Assembly: GCF_041433685.1 (NCBI RefSeq) | Contig: NZ_JAPWBZ010000002.1 | Coordinates: 62,001 to 126,000 of the forward strand | Direction: 5' to 3' | From: Gemella sp041433685 | Lineage (GTDB): Bacteria > Bacillota > Bacilli > Staphylococcales > Gemellaceae | DNA length: 64,000 bases | Part shown: piece after piece, positions 16,442 through 25,313 of the stretch | Layout: the number at the start of each line of letters is the position of its first letter | How positions within the stretch are numbered: the first letter of the stretch is position 1 | Translations under genes and position numbers: made by a program | The notes under the pieces: model-generated | What the model was told of the DNA's origin: nothing | Databases searched by the model: none | What the model saw: the letters and a program-made list of their open reading frames with translations, nothing else

Positions 16442-16472
16442 AACTTGCTATTTGTTAATAGCAAGTTTTATT
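16442..16472 (+). terminator. Terminator after thioredoxin-like gene
   Basis: AACTTGCTATT (16442-16452), loop TGTT, AATAGCAAGTT (16457-16467), then a T-rich tail. Confidence 0.85.
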
Positions 16473-16584
16473 TTAATTAATTGCTGAAAAAAATAATATA
16501 AAGTGATATAATAGTGTTTATGAAATATTACTATTGTGTGGTAGTTTGTTTTATACATTGCTATAGATATATGGGGGATGTAGA

Positions 16585-17322
16585 ATGAAGAGTGAAAAAT
16601 TAGAGATAAATAATCTAGTTTTTAATTATGCGGATAAAAATGTTTTAAATAATATATCTTTTAAAGTGGAAAGTGGAGATTTCATTGCTATAGTTGGGAA
16701 AAGTGGAGCAGGTAAATCAACATTATTAAGATGCCTTAATGTTTTGAATAAACCTAAACAAGGTGAAATAATATTTGGTACGGATAATATTTTAAAATAT
16801 GGAAAAAAACAATTAAACTTAGTAAGAAGAGAAATAGCATTTATATTTCAAGATTATAATGTTTTAGATAATTTATATACCGTAGAAAATGTTCTAACAC
16901 CATATTTAGCTAAAAAGTCATTCTTTGGATTATTAGCGGGATATACAAAAAAAGATTATCTGGAAGGTTTAGAATATTTGAGACAAGTAGGTCTAGAAGA
17001 AGAAGCATTTAGAAAATCTAAGTATTTATCAGGTGGACAAAAACAAAGAGTGGCTATAGCTAAGGCTTTAGCACAAAATCCTAAATTGTTACTGGCTGAC
17101 GAACCGGTGAGTAGTTTGGATGAAAAGAATACAACTTTAATAATGGATACTTTTAAAAGACTAAACAAAGAAAATAAAATAACAGTATTAATCAATTTAC
17201 ATGATGTTAATTTGGCTAGAAAATACAGCACAAAAATACTTGGTTTAAAAGACGGGAAGATTTTATTTTATAAAGATTCTGATAAGGTGAGCGATGATGA
17301 ATTTGAAGAGCTTTATAGTTAA
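16585..17322 (+). CDS. phnC: PhnC-like ABC transporter ATPase (phosphonate/phosphite family)
   Basis: 245-aa ABC ATPase. Walker A GKSGAGKST is near residues 38-46, the signature LSGGQKQR near residue 150, Walker B LLLADEPVSSLD near residues 171-182, and the H-loop in INLHDVNLA near residue 205. The opening KSEKLEINNLVFNY and the overall pattern fit PhnC. It overlaps the permease gene by 29 bp. No periplasmic/lipoprotein binding protein (PhnD) lies next to it, so the substrate is uncertain; phosphonate is only the family default. Confidence 0.78.
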   Translation: MKSEKLEINNLVFNYADKNVLNNISFKVESGDFIAIVGKSGAGKSTLLRCLNVLNKPKQGEIIFGTDNILKYGKKQLNLVRREIAFIFQDYNVLDNLYTVENVLTPYLAKKSFFGLLAGYTKKDYLEGLEYLRQVGLEEEAFRKSKYLSGGQKQRVAIAKALAQNPKLLLADEPVSSLDEKNTTLIMDTFKRLNKENKITVLINLHDVNLARKYSTKILGLKDGKILFYKDSDKVSDDEFEELYS

Positions 17323-18856
17323 AAGACAGTTGAAAAGATTAGTTATATGTATTTTTATACTTTTAGTTTTTATTATAGGATATGACTCATATCATGTGGA
17401 AAATTTTTCTATAGGATTTTCAAGAATTCATAATTTATTATTAAGGATGTATCCGTTAGACTTTACAATAATTAAAGAACTATATCCACCAATTATTGAA
17501 ACAATAAATATTGCGTTATTTTCATCAGTTTTAGCACTAATTACCGCGTTATTTTTATTACCTATCTTAACTAATATTTTATTTAAATTTAAAATAATTC
17601 CAAAAGTTATAAGTGGAGTCTTTTCTATATTTAGAACTATTCCATTTCTAATTATTGCAGCAATATTAGTAAGTTTATTTAGTACAGGAGTATTTAGTGG
17701 CTTTGTAAGTATGTATATTATAAATCTATTAACAGCTTCGAAGCTATTAAAAGAGTACGCAGAAGAAATAGATACAAAACATCTAGAAGCAATGGAGACG
17801 CTAGGTGTATCAAAATTTATTATTTACAAAAATGGAATCTTATCTAACTTAAAGCCATTTATAATATCAGTTTATTTCTTAATGCTAGAATCGAGTATAA
17901 GAGGAGCTAGTGTTTTGGGATTAGTCGGTGCAGGAGGAATAGGGCAAAGGTTATGGCAAGAACTTAACCATCTGCGTTATGATCGTGTATCATTAATAAT
18001 TCTAATACTAGTAATTTTAATTTTTATTATTGATTTGATTAGCTTCTACTTTAGAAATCTAGAAAATAATATAAATACAACATATAAAGTGTTTATTTTA
18101 AAGAAAAATGTTTTCAGAAGTTTATTATTAGGAATTATAATTTTTAGTATTATATATGTTAGTAACTTTATCGATATTACTGGAGAACGATTTGCTTTAG
18201 GGATAAAACAATTAAATACCTTAATAACAGGTATATTAAATCCAGATTGGGCATATAGCGGCAAGATGATTTCCGCACTTTTAGTGAGCATTGAGATAGC
18301 TATTAGTTCAACAATTTTTGCAGCGATAACAGCTATATTTACATCATATTTATCATCAGCAAATCTTTTTGGTAAATATAAAGCAATAGTAGGAAAAGTA
18401 ATTATTAATATTTTTAGAACATTTCCTCCAATTATTGTTGCGTTAATATTTTTTAGAGGATTTGGGCCAGGCGCAATAAGTAGCTTCTTTGCTTTGTATA
18501 TCTATACAGTTGGTGTTATGACAAAAATGTATAATGAAGTATTAGAAGGAATAAATGACAATATTTTACTTACCACAAAAAGTTTGGGCCTAGGTAATTT
18601 TATAAGTTATATAAAAATAATATTTAATGGATATTTTCCAGAATTTATAACTATAGCCCTATATCGTTTGGAGGCAAATATAAAAAACTCAACAATACTT
18701 GGTATGGTAGGTGCAGGAGGAATAGGGCATCTATTAGTTAATAATATAGAATATCGAAATTGGAATAGAATTTCCGTCTTATTAATAGGTTTATGTTTAT
18801 CTATAATAGTTATTGAAAATATATCGTATTTAATAAGAGTTAAAGTAAAAAAATAG
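17294..18856 (+). CDS. phnE: PhnE-like ABC permease, two permease domains fused
   Basis: 520-aa membrane protein made of two tandem permease units of about 260 aa each. Each has a transmembrane domain ending in the EAA-type loop. The repeated motif GLVGAGGIGQRLWQELNHLRYDR (first copy, residues ~214) and GMVGAGGIGHLLVNNIEYRNWNR (second copy, residues ~476) shows the internal duplication. Related PhnE proteins are usually single-unit dimers or separate PhnE1/PhnE2. Here one chain should supply both halves of the pore. The gene ends 12 bp before rimM and may be cotranscribed with it. Confidence 0.8.
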   Translation: MMNLKSFIVKRQLKRLVICIFILLVFIIGYDSYHVENFSIGFSRIHNLLLRMYPLDFTIIKELYPPIIETINIALFSSVLALITALFLLPILTNILFKFKIIPKVISGVFSIFRTIPFLIIAAILVSLFSTGVFSGFVSMYIINLLTASKLLKEYAEEIDTKHLEAMETLGVSKFIIYKNGILSNLKPFIISVYFLMLESSIRGASVLGLVGAGGIGQRLWQELNHLRYDRVSLIILILVILIFIIDLISFYFRNLENNINTTYKVFILKKNVFRSLLLGIIIFSIIYVSNFIDITGERFALGIKQLNTLITGILNPDWAYSGKMISALLVSIEIAISSTIFAAITAIFTSYLSSANLFGKYKAIVGKVIINIFRTFPPIIVALIFFRGFGPGAISSFFALYIYTVGVMTKMYNEVLEGINDNILLTTKSLGLGNFISYIKIIFNGYFPEFITIALYRLEANIKNSTILGMVGAGGIGHLLVNNIEYRNWNRISVLLIGLCLSIIVIENISYLIRVKVKK

Positions 18857-18868
18857 AAGGAGATTAGG

Positions 18869-19378
18869 ATGCATTTAAAAGTAGGAAAAATTGTAAACAC
18901 TCATTCTTTAAAAGGAGAGGTGAAAGTTATTTCTTCAACAGATTTTGAAGAAGAGCGTTTTAAAAAAGGAAATAAATTATTAATAACACGAGGAAACCAG
19001 CTAATAAGAGAAGTTATTGTTGAAAGTTATCGTAACCATAAGAATTTTCTTCTTGTTAAGTTTGAAGGAATTGATTCAGTTGGGGAAGCAGAAAAATTAA
19101 AAAATCTACAAATAAAAATTGATTCAGATGAAGTAGGAGAGTTAGAAGAAAATGAGTTTTACTTCCATGAAATTATAGGATGTCAAGTATTTGATGAAAA
19201 TGATAGAAATCTTGGAGAGATCATCGATATCCTAACACCTGGTGCTAATGATGTTTGGGTAATAAAAGGAGAAAATGGTAAAGAGATTTTAATTCCGTAT
19301 ATAGAGGATGTAGTGAAAAAAATTGATATTACAAACAAAAAAGTTAATATTGAGGTTATGGAAGGGTTAATTGACTAA
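18869..19378 (+). CDS. rimM: Ribosome maturation factor RimM
   Basis: 169-aa 30S assembly factor that binds ribosomal protein S19. The N-terminal motif KVGKIVNTHSLKGEVKVIS is typical, and the C-terminal PRC-barrel half carries GEIIDILTPGANDVWVIKG followed by LIPYIEDVVKKIDI. The ribosome site AAGGAG is good. The stop and the trmD start overlap (TAATG), so trmD is translationally coupled. In Bacillus rpsP precedes rimM; here the PhnE-like gene does. Confidence 0.95.
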   Translation: MHLKVGKIVNTHSLKGEVKVISSTDFEEERFKKGNKLLITRGNQLIREVIVESYRNHKNFLLVKFEGIDSVGEAEKLKNLQIKIDSDEVGELEENEFYFHEIIGCQVFDENDRNLGEIIDILTPGANDVWVIKGENGKEILIPYIEDVVKKIDITNKKVNIEVMEGLID

Positions 19379-20109
19379 TGAAAATAGATATTTTGACGTT
19401 ATTTCCTGATATGTTTGATGCACTTAATCATTCTATTTTAGGAAAAGCAAAAGATAAGGAACTTATTGATATAAATATTGTTGACTATAGAAAATTTTCT
19501 GAAAATAGACATAACCAGGTAGATGACTATCCTTTTGGAGGTGGTCAAGGAATGGTACTAAAACCAGAACCGATATTTAATGCAATAGAAAGTTTGAATA
19601 AGACCGATAAAACAAGAATTATTCTACTTTGTCCACAGGGAGAAAGATTTAGCCAAAAGAAAGCTGAAGAATTATCAAAAGAAGAGCATTTAGTTTTCAT
19701 TTGCGGTCACTATGAAGGATATGATGAAAGAATTCGTGAATATCTTGTAACAGATGAGTTGTCAATAGGAGATTTTATTTTGACAGGTGGAGAGTTTGCT
19801 GCTATGACTATGGTTGATAGTATAGCTAGGTTAGTTCCTGAAGTTCTTGGAAAAGAAGAATCTCACAAAGACGATTCATTTTCAACTGGTCTACTTGAAT
19901 ATCCACAATATACTCGTCCTAAAGATTTTAGAGGAATGTTAGTTCCTGATGTATTAACATCTGGTCATCACAAAAATATTGAAATCTATAGAATTAAAGA
20001 AAGCCTAAGAAGAACATATTTAAGACGACCAGATTTACTAGAAAATTATGAACTAAGTGAACAAGAAGAGAAACTTCTTAATGAAATAAAAAAAGAATTA
20101 AAAAATTAA
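19378..20109 (+). CDS. trmD: tRNA (guanine-37-N1)-methyltransferase
   Basis: Methylates G37 of tRNAs reading CNN and GNN codons to prevent frameshifting. The opening KIDILTLFPDMFDAL, the GGGQGMVLKPEP motif near residue 57, the knot motif FICGHYEGYDERI near residue 108 and LSIGDFILTGGEFAAM near residue 133 are diagnostic. 243 aa is normal. rplS, which usually follows trmD in Bacilli, is absent; an S1-domain gene follows after 82 bp. Confidence 0.97.
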   Translation: MKIDILTLFPDMFDALNHSILGKAKDKELIDINIVDYRKFSENRHNQVDDYPFGGGQGMVLKPEPIFNAIESLNKTDKTRIILLCPQGERFSQKKAEELSKEEHLVFICGHYEGYDERIREYLVTDELSIGDFILTGGEFAAMTMVDSIARLVPEVLGKEESHKDDSFSTGLLEYPQYTRPKDFRGMLVPDVLTSGHHKNIEIYRIKESLRRTYLRRPDLLENYELSEQEEKLLNEIKKELKN

Positions 20110-20191
20110 CATAAAATAAATGACATATTTAAAATTTTAATGTATAATAATATTATAGTATGTATTTGCAAGCACAGGAGGATTAGAAGTA

Positions 20192-21406
20192 ATGACAACT
20201 TCATTTGAGGAATTATTAAATAGCTCAGAAATGCTAAAAAAAGGAGATAAAGTAACAGGTACTGTATCAAAAATAGAAAATGATAAAGTATATGTAGATG
20301 TAGCAGGAGCACAATATGACTGCGTAATTTTACGTAATCAAATTACAAGAAAACCATTTGAAAATATTGAGGAAGTATTATCTGTAGGTGACGAAATAGA
20401 AGCACAAGTAACAGGTATTCGTGCGGATCGTGAAAAAAGATCTGAAGATGTTCCAGGTGTAATTTACTTATCACATAAAATTTTAGAAAATGCTGAATTT
20501 AGAAAATTAATGGAATTATCTTGGACACAATTAATTGAAAAATTTGAAAAAGGTGAATTTATCACTGCAACAGTATCTGGACAAACTAAAGGTGGATTAC
20601 TTGCTGATGTAGAAGGATTACGCGCGTTTATCCCAGGTTCTTATATTGATACAAAATTCAGAAAAGATTTATCAAAATTTGTAGGTCAAGAATATACATT
20701 CAAGATTGAAGAAGTAGACAAAGATAAAAATAAAATTATCTTAAACAGACGCGTAATATTAGAAGAAGAAAGAGCGAAAAAATTAGCTGAAGTTTATGGA
20801 AACATTAACGAAGGTGATGTAATTGAAGGTAAAGTAAGTCGTATTACAGACTTTGGTGCATTTATTAACCTTGGAGAAGTAGATGGACTATTACATATTT
20901 CAGAAATTTCTCATGCTCGTGTTTCTAAAGTTTCAGATGTTTTAGCAGTAGGAGATGTAGTAAAAGTTGCCGTAATTTCAGTTGATAAAGAAAATGAAAA
21001 AATTTCATTATCTGCAAAAACTTTACTACCAACACAATGGGAAGTAGCTCGTGCAACAATCAAAGCAGGAGATGTATTAGAGGGAGTTGTTCGTAATATA
21101 ACGGCATTCGGTGCTTTTATTGAAGTAATGGATGATGTAGAAGGATTAGTACACATTTCTCAACTATCTCATGAGCGTGTTGATAATGTAGAAGATGTGC
21201 TTAAAAAAGGAGATAAAGTAACTGTTAAAGTATTAGACATTGACTTTGAAAATGAAAGATTATCTCTATCTATTAAAGAATTACAAGAAAAACCAGTCAA
21301 AGAAGAAGTAGAAGTAAAAGAAGAACCAGAATTTGACACTTCTTATTTAAAAGATGAAGATACTTCATTTAGCATGGCTGATAAATTTAAAGATATCGAA
21401 CTTTAA
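20192..21406 (+). CDS. rpsA: S1-domain protein (ribosomal protein S1 homologue, YpfD-like)
   Basis: 404-aa protein with four S1 RNA-binding domains, at about residues 14-90, 108-178, 196-265 and 282-351. The last two are closest to consensus (DFGAFINLGEVDGLLHISEI and AFGAFIEVMDDVEGLVHISQ). The C-terminal tail is acidic and low-complexity. It matches the short S1 form of Firmicutes rather than the six-domain enterobacterial S1. AGGAGG lies upstream and der follows after a terminator, the same relative order as in Bacillus (ypfD before engA). Confidence 0.92.
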   Translation: MTTSFEELLNSSEMLKKGDKVTGTVSKIENDKVYVDVAGAQYDCVILRNQITRKPFENIEEVLSVGDEIEAQVTGIRADREKRSEDVPGVIYLSHKILENAEFRKLMELSWTQLIEKFEKGEFITATVSGQTKGGLLADVEGLRAFIPGSYIDTKFRKDLSKFVGQEYTFKIEEVDKDKNKIILNRRVILEEERAKKLAEVYGNINEGDVIEGKVSRITDFGAFINLGEVDGLLHISEISHARVSKVSDVLAVGDVVKVAVISVDKENEKISLSAKTLLPTQWEVARATIKAGDVLEGVVRNITAFGAFIEVMDDVEGLVHISQLSHERVDNVEDVLKKGDKVTVKVLDIDFENERLSLSIKELQEKPVKEEVEVKEEPEFDTSYLKDEDTSFSMADKFKDIEL

Positions 21407-21420
21407 TTCAGAAATAAAAT

Positions 21421-21456
21421 AAAGGCAGTAGATTAACTGGTCTATTGCTTTTATTT
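21421..21456 (+). terminator. Terminator after S1-domain gene
   Basis: AAAGGCAGTAGA and TCTATTGCTTTT arms (one G-U) with a T-rich tail, 14 bp after the stop. Confidence 0.75.
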
Positions 21457-21503
21457 TTTAAGTAGGTATGAGAGTTAAAACAAATATATAAGGAGGAACT
21501 AAA

Positions 21504-22811
21504 ATGGCAAAACCAACAGTAGCTATTATAGGAAGACCTAATGTAGGTAAATCGACAATTTTTAATAAAATAATTGGAGATAGACTTTCTATAGTGGAAG
21601 ATGTTGCGGGAGTTACTCGTGATAGAATATATTCGAAAGCAGAATGGTTAAACTATTCATTCTTTATGATTGATACAGGTGGAATAGAATTAGAAGATAC
21701 ACCATTCCAAAAACAAATTCGTGCCCAAGCAGAACTAGCTATAGATGAAGCAGATGTTATTATCTTTTTAACTAATGGTCGTGATGGTGTTACTAGTGAT
21801 GATGAAGAAGTAGCAAAACTTCTATATAAAACAGATAAACCTGTAGTGCTTGCGGTTAATAAAATTGATAATTTTGATATGAATCATATGATTTATGACT
21901 TTTACTCATTAGGTTTTGGCGATCCATTCCCTATTTCAGGATCTCATGGACTAGGTATTGGAGATTTACTAGATGAAGTGTGTAAAAACTTTAAAGTATT
22001 GGATGAAGAAGAGGAAGACGAAAAAATTAGATTTTCTCTTATTGGAAGACCTAATGTTGGTAAATCAAGTTTAATCAACACTATACTAGGGGAAGAACGT
22101 GTTATTGCTTCGGATATAGCTGGAACCACACGTGATGCTATTGATACTGACTTTAAACATAATGGTGATGAGTATGTTGTAATTGATACTGCGGGGATTA
22201 GAAAACGTGGTAAAGTATATGAAGCATGTGAGAAATATTCTGTTTTACGTTCACTAAAAGCTATTGAGCGCTCAGATGTCGTCCTAGTTGTTCTTAATGC
22301 TGAAGAAGGAATTATTGAACAAGACAAAAAAGTTGCAGGATATGCTCATGAATCTGGTAAAGGTGTAATTATCGTTGTTAATAAATGGGATGCTATAGCA
22401 AAAGATGATAAAACTATGAAAGAATTTGATGAGAAAATTCGTGACAGTTTTGCATACTTAGATTATGCAAAAATAATTTATGTATCAGCAAAAACAAAAC
22501 AACGCGTTTTCAATATATTCCCATTAATCAAAGAATCTTATGAAAATAGACAACGTCGTATTCAAAGTTCTACATTGAATGAAATTGTTGTTGATGCGGT
22601 ATCGATGAATCCAACACCACAAGATAAAGGTAAGAGACTTAATATTTTCTATGCATCACAAGTTGCAATTAATCCACCAACATTCGTATTCTTTGTGAAT
22701 TATCCGGAACTTATGCATTTCTCTTATGAAAGATTTTTAGAAAATAGAATTCGTGATTCATTTAATTTTGAGGGGACACCAATAAAACTATTGGCTAGAC
22801 AAAGAAACTAA
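21504..22811 (+). CDS. der: Ribosome-associated GTPase Der (EngA)
   Basis: 435-aa GTPase with two tandem G domains, required for 50S maturation. G1 motifs are GRPNVGKST near residue 8 and GRPNVGKSS near residue 182; G3 motifs DTGGIE and DTAGIR; G4 motifs NKID near 117 and NKWD near 292. The C-terminal KH-like domain begins after residue 350. AGGAGG precedes the ATG. All key residues are present. Confidence 0.97.
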   Translation: MAKPTVAIIGRPNVGKSTIFNKIIGDRLSIVEDVAGVTRDRIYSKAEWLNYSFFMIDTGGIELEDTPFQKQIRAQAELAIDEADVIIFLTNGRDGVTSDDEEVAKLLYKTDKPVVLAVNKIDNFDMNHMIYDFYSLGFGDPFPISGSHGLGIGDLLDEVCKNFKVLDEEEEDEKIRFSLIGRPNVGKSSLINTILGEERVIASDIAGTTRDAIDTDFKHNGDEYVVIDTAGIRKRGKVYEACEKYSVLRSLKAIERSDVVLVVLNAEEGIIEQDKKVAGYAHESGKGVIIVVNKWDAIAKDDKTMKEFDEKIRDSFAYLDYAKIIYVSAKTKQRVFNIFPLIKESYENRQRRIQSSTLNEIVVDAVSMNPTPQDKGKRLNIFYASQVAINPPTFVFFVNYPELMHFSYERFLENRIRDSFNFEGTPIKLLARQRN

Positions 22812-22889
22812 TAATTAATTATTAGAACTTATCCATGGTTTAACTTCAAATATAAAATATTGCAGATTATAGGTTAAAAATAATTTAGG

Positions 22890-22930
22890 AAAACAGGTAT
22901 AAAGTAAAGTTTACTTTTACCTGTTTTTAC
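22890..22930 (+). terminator. Terminator after der
   Basis: AAAACAGGTATAAAGTAAA pairs with TTTACTTTTACCTGTTTT (one bulged base), ending in a T-run. Confidence 0.78.
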
Positions 22931-23008
22931 ATATAGAAAAGAAAACATAAAACTAATAAATATTAATAGTAAAAAATAGTCAAAATACTAGCAAATAAAT
23001 TTAGAACA

Positions 23009-23017
23009 TGGTATAAT
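23009..23017 (+). promoter_or_regulatory. Extended -10 promoter for zinc peptidase gene
   Basis: TGGTATAAT, with TATAAT at 23012-23017, 38 bp before the ATG. Confidence 0.55.
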
Positions 23018-23054
23018 TCTATTTATATACTTTAGTAATTAGGAGGTAGATAAT

Positions 23055-23786
23055 ATGCCAATAGGATACTATGGAATGTCAGGAGCATATATATTTTACT
23101 TTTTATTAATTATGTTGATTCCTTTATGGGCACAGTTTAAAGTAAAAAGTACATATAACAGATATAAAAAGGTAAGAACGAAATCAGGTTTAACAGGAAA
23201 AGAAGTTGCTGAAATTATTATGAAAGCAAATGGAATAACAGATGTAGAAGTTGTAAAAGGTGAAGTAGAACTATCAGATCATTATGATCCAACGAGTAAT
23301 CGTGTTGTATTATCACCGATTGTTTATTCACAACCAACTGTGGCATCAGTAGCAATAGCTGCTCATGAAATCGGACATGTCATTCAAGACAAAGTTGCAG
23401 ATTATAAACCGATGAGATGGAGACATTCTCTTGTTCCACTAGCAAATCTTGGAGGAAACTTATCAACAATTTTAATCATAGTAGGACTGCTATTAACAAC
23501 TTTAATCAGCCAATTCAGTCAATTTGGATATACTATTGCTTGGATAGGTGTTGGTTTTATGTTCTTTGCAGTGTTGTTTCAAATAGTTACATTACCAGTG
23601 GAATTTGATGCATCAAAAAGAGCACTAGAACAAGTTGTAGATTTAAATATAGTAGATGAACAAGAAAATAGACATTGTCGTAAAGTGCTTACTGCAGCAG
23701 CTTTAACTTATGTAGCGGCAGCGTTAGTAGCTTTAATGGAAATGTTAAGATTTATTTTTATTCTACTTAATAATAGTAGAGATTAA
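23055..23786 (+). CDS. Membrane zinc metallopeptidase (YugP-like)
   Basis: 243-aa membrane protein of the neutral zinc metallopeptidase family. An N-terminal membrane segment (residues ~8-23) is followed by the cytoplasmic domain with the zinc motif AAHEIGHVIQD near residues 102-112 (HExxH). Two further hydrophobic segments lie near residues 128-180 and one at the C-terminus. The third ligand may come from the VEFDASKRALEQ stretch (Glu or Asp) near residue 183. Physiological substrate unknown. Monocistronic, between two terminators. Confidence 0.85.
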   Translation: MPIGYYGMSGAYIFYFLLIMLIPLWAQFKVKSTYNRYKKVRTKSGLTGKEVAEIIMKANGITDVEVVKGEVELSDHYDPTSNRVVLSPIVYSQPTVASVAIAAHEIGHVIQDKVADYKPMRWRHSLVPLANLGGNLSTILIIVGLLLTTLISQFSQFGYTIAWIGVGFMFFAVLFQIVTLPVEFDASKRALEQVVDLNIVDEQENRHCRKVLTAAALTYVAAALVALMEMLRFIFILLNNSRD

Positions 23787-23834
23787 TTTAATAAGAAAGT
23801 CTTCTATCAAAGGAATTTGGTAGAAAAATAGGGG

Positions 23835-23871
23835 AAGAGCCATGCTATATTAATATAGTATGGTCTTTTTC
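23835..23871 (+). terminator. Terminator after zinc peptidase gene
   Basis: AAGAGCCATGCTATA and TATAGTATGGTCTTT arms with a TTAA loop and T-run. Confidence 0.8.
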
Positions 23872-24131
23872 TATTTTACATATAAGTCATTGGTTTTAAC
23901 TCCTACATAAATAGTATTTTTTCATTATCTATATAATTTAAGTATTGCTAATTTCTATAATCAACTATATTTATTATAAAATCTTTTTAGTAAAAAAATT
24001 TAATCGTATAAATATTAATTAATATTTATACAAATATTATATAAAAAAATTATATTATATATGTTTATAGTTAATAAATATATATAATAAAAATATATTT
24101 ATCTAACTTATGAATTTTATTCTTTAAATTG
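23872..24131. other. AT-rich intergenic stretch
   Basis: About 260 bp of very AT-rich DNA without an ORF, between the peptidase terminator and the alcohol dehydrogenase promoter. It has clusters of TATATA and TTAATA. No conserved RNA or mobile element was recognised; it may be a regulatory or bent region upstream of adh. Confidence 0.5.
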
Positions 24132-24160
24132 TTGATAAATAAGTAAAATAATAATATAAT
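24132..24160 (+). promoter_or_regulatory. Sigma-A promoter for zinc alcohol dehydrogenase
   Basis: TTGATA (24132-24137), 17-bp spacer, TATAAT (24155-24160), 32 bp before the ATG. Confidence 0.75.
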
Positions 24161-24192
24161 TAAGATATAAAATTAAAAAGGAGGAAAACATT

Positions 24193-25257
24193 ATGAGAGG
24201 ATTAGCAATGAAGAAGATAGGGGAAATTGGTTGGGTAGAAAAAGAGAAACCATATTGTGGCCCGAATGATGCCTTAATAAAACCATTGGCACTATCTCCG
24301 TGTACATCTGATGTTCATACAGTATGGGAAGGTGCAATTGGAGAAAGAAAAGATATGATTCTAGGACATGAAGGCTGTGGAATCGTAGCTGAAGTTGGAG
24401 ATCAAGTTAAAGACTTCAAGGTTGGGGATAGAGTAATGGTTGCTGCCATAACACCAAATTGGAATTCACTAGAAGCACAAGCTGGTTTTGCGATGCATTC
24501 AGGGGGGATGTTAGCGGGTTGGAAATTTTCTAATTTTAAAGATGGAATGTTTGGGGAGTACTTCCATGTTAATGATGCAGATGGTAATTTAGCTCTTATA
24601 CCAGAAGGAGTCAGTATAGAAGAAGCATGTATGTTATCTGATATGGTTCCAACAGGATTTCATGGCGTAGAATTGGCAGATGTTCAATTTGGTGATACTG
24701 TATTAGTAGTAGGAATTGGACCTGTAGGGTTAATGGCTGTTGCAGGAGCAAACTTAAGAGGTGCTTCAAGGATAATAGCTGTAGGGACTAGAGCAGTTTG
24801 CCGTGAAGCTGCAAAAAAATATGGAGCAACTGATTTTATTGGATATAAAGAGGGACCTATTGATGAGCAAGTATTAAAACTTACTAATGGTGAAGGTGTT
24901 GATAAAGCTATTATTGCTGGTGGTACTGTAGAAACTCTAGAACCAGTAATTAAATGTTTAAAACCAGGTGGTAAAGTAGGAAATGTAAACTACTTAGGTG
25001 AAGGTACTTATATAAATATTCCTCGTGTTGAGTGGGGAGTAGGTATGGGACATAAACAAATTCTAGGTGGATTAATGCCTGGAGGACGATTACGTTTAGA
25101 AAAACTTGCAAAATTAATTCAATGTGGAAAATTAGATGTTACTCATTTAATAACACATAAATTTAAAGGCTTTGATAAAGTAGAAGATGCGTTATTGCTT
25201 ATGAAAGATAAACCAGCTGATCTAATTAAACCAATAGTTATTTTAGAAGAAAAATAA
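24193..25257 (+). CDS. adh: Zinc-dependent secondary alcohol dehydrogenase (isopropanol dehydrogenase type)
   Basis: 354-aa medium-chain dehydrogenase closely resembling the NADP-dependent secondary alcohol dehydrogenases of Thermoanaerobacter and solventogenic clostridia. Catalytic zinc ligands are visible: C37 (PCTSD), H59-E60 (ILGHEG) and D of LSDMVPTGFHG near residue 149. The four-Cys structural zinc lobe is absent, as in that group. The nucleotide-binding motif is GIGPVGLMAV near residue 175, followed by VGTR, which in relatives favours NADP. Likely reduces ketones or aldehydes in fermentation. A strong AGGAGG and promoter precede it. Confidence 0.9.
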   Translation: MRGLAMKKIGEIGWVEKEKPYCGPNDALIKPLALSPCTSDVHTVWEGAIGERKDMILGHEGCGIVAEVGDQVKDFKVGDRVMVAAITPNWNSLEAQAGFAMHSGGMLAGWKFSNFKDGMFGEYFHVNDADGNLALIPEGVSIEEACMLSDMVPTGFHGVELADVQFGDTVLVVGIGPVGLMAVAGANLRGASRIIAVGTRAVCREAAKKYGATDFIGYKEGPIDEQVLKLTNGEGVDKAIIAGGTVETLEPVIKCLKPGGKVGNVNYLGEGTYINIPRVEWGVGMGHKQILGGLMPGGRLRLEKLAKLIQCGKLDVTHLITHKFKGFDKVEDALLLMKDKPADLIKPIVILEEK

Positions 25258-25263
25258 AATTTA

Positions 25264-25296
25264 AGAGGAAAAGCTAGTTAGCTTTTCCTCTATTTG
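25264..25296 (+). terminator. Hairpin between adh and G3E GTPase genes
   Basis: AGAGGAAAAGCTA (25264-25276) and TAGCTTTTCCTCT (25279-25291). The T-run is weak, so it may only partly terminate and let the GTPase gene be expressed with adh. Confidence 0.6.
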
Positions 25297-25313
25297 TATT
25301 TGGTGGTGTTTTT

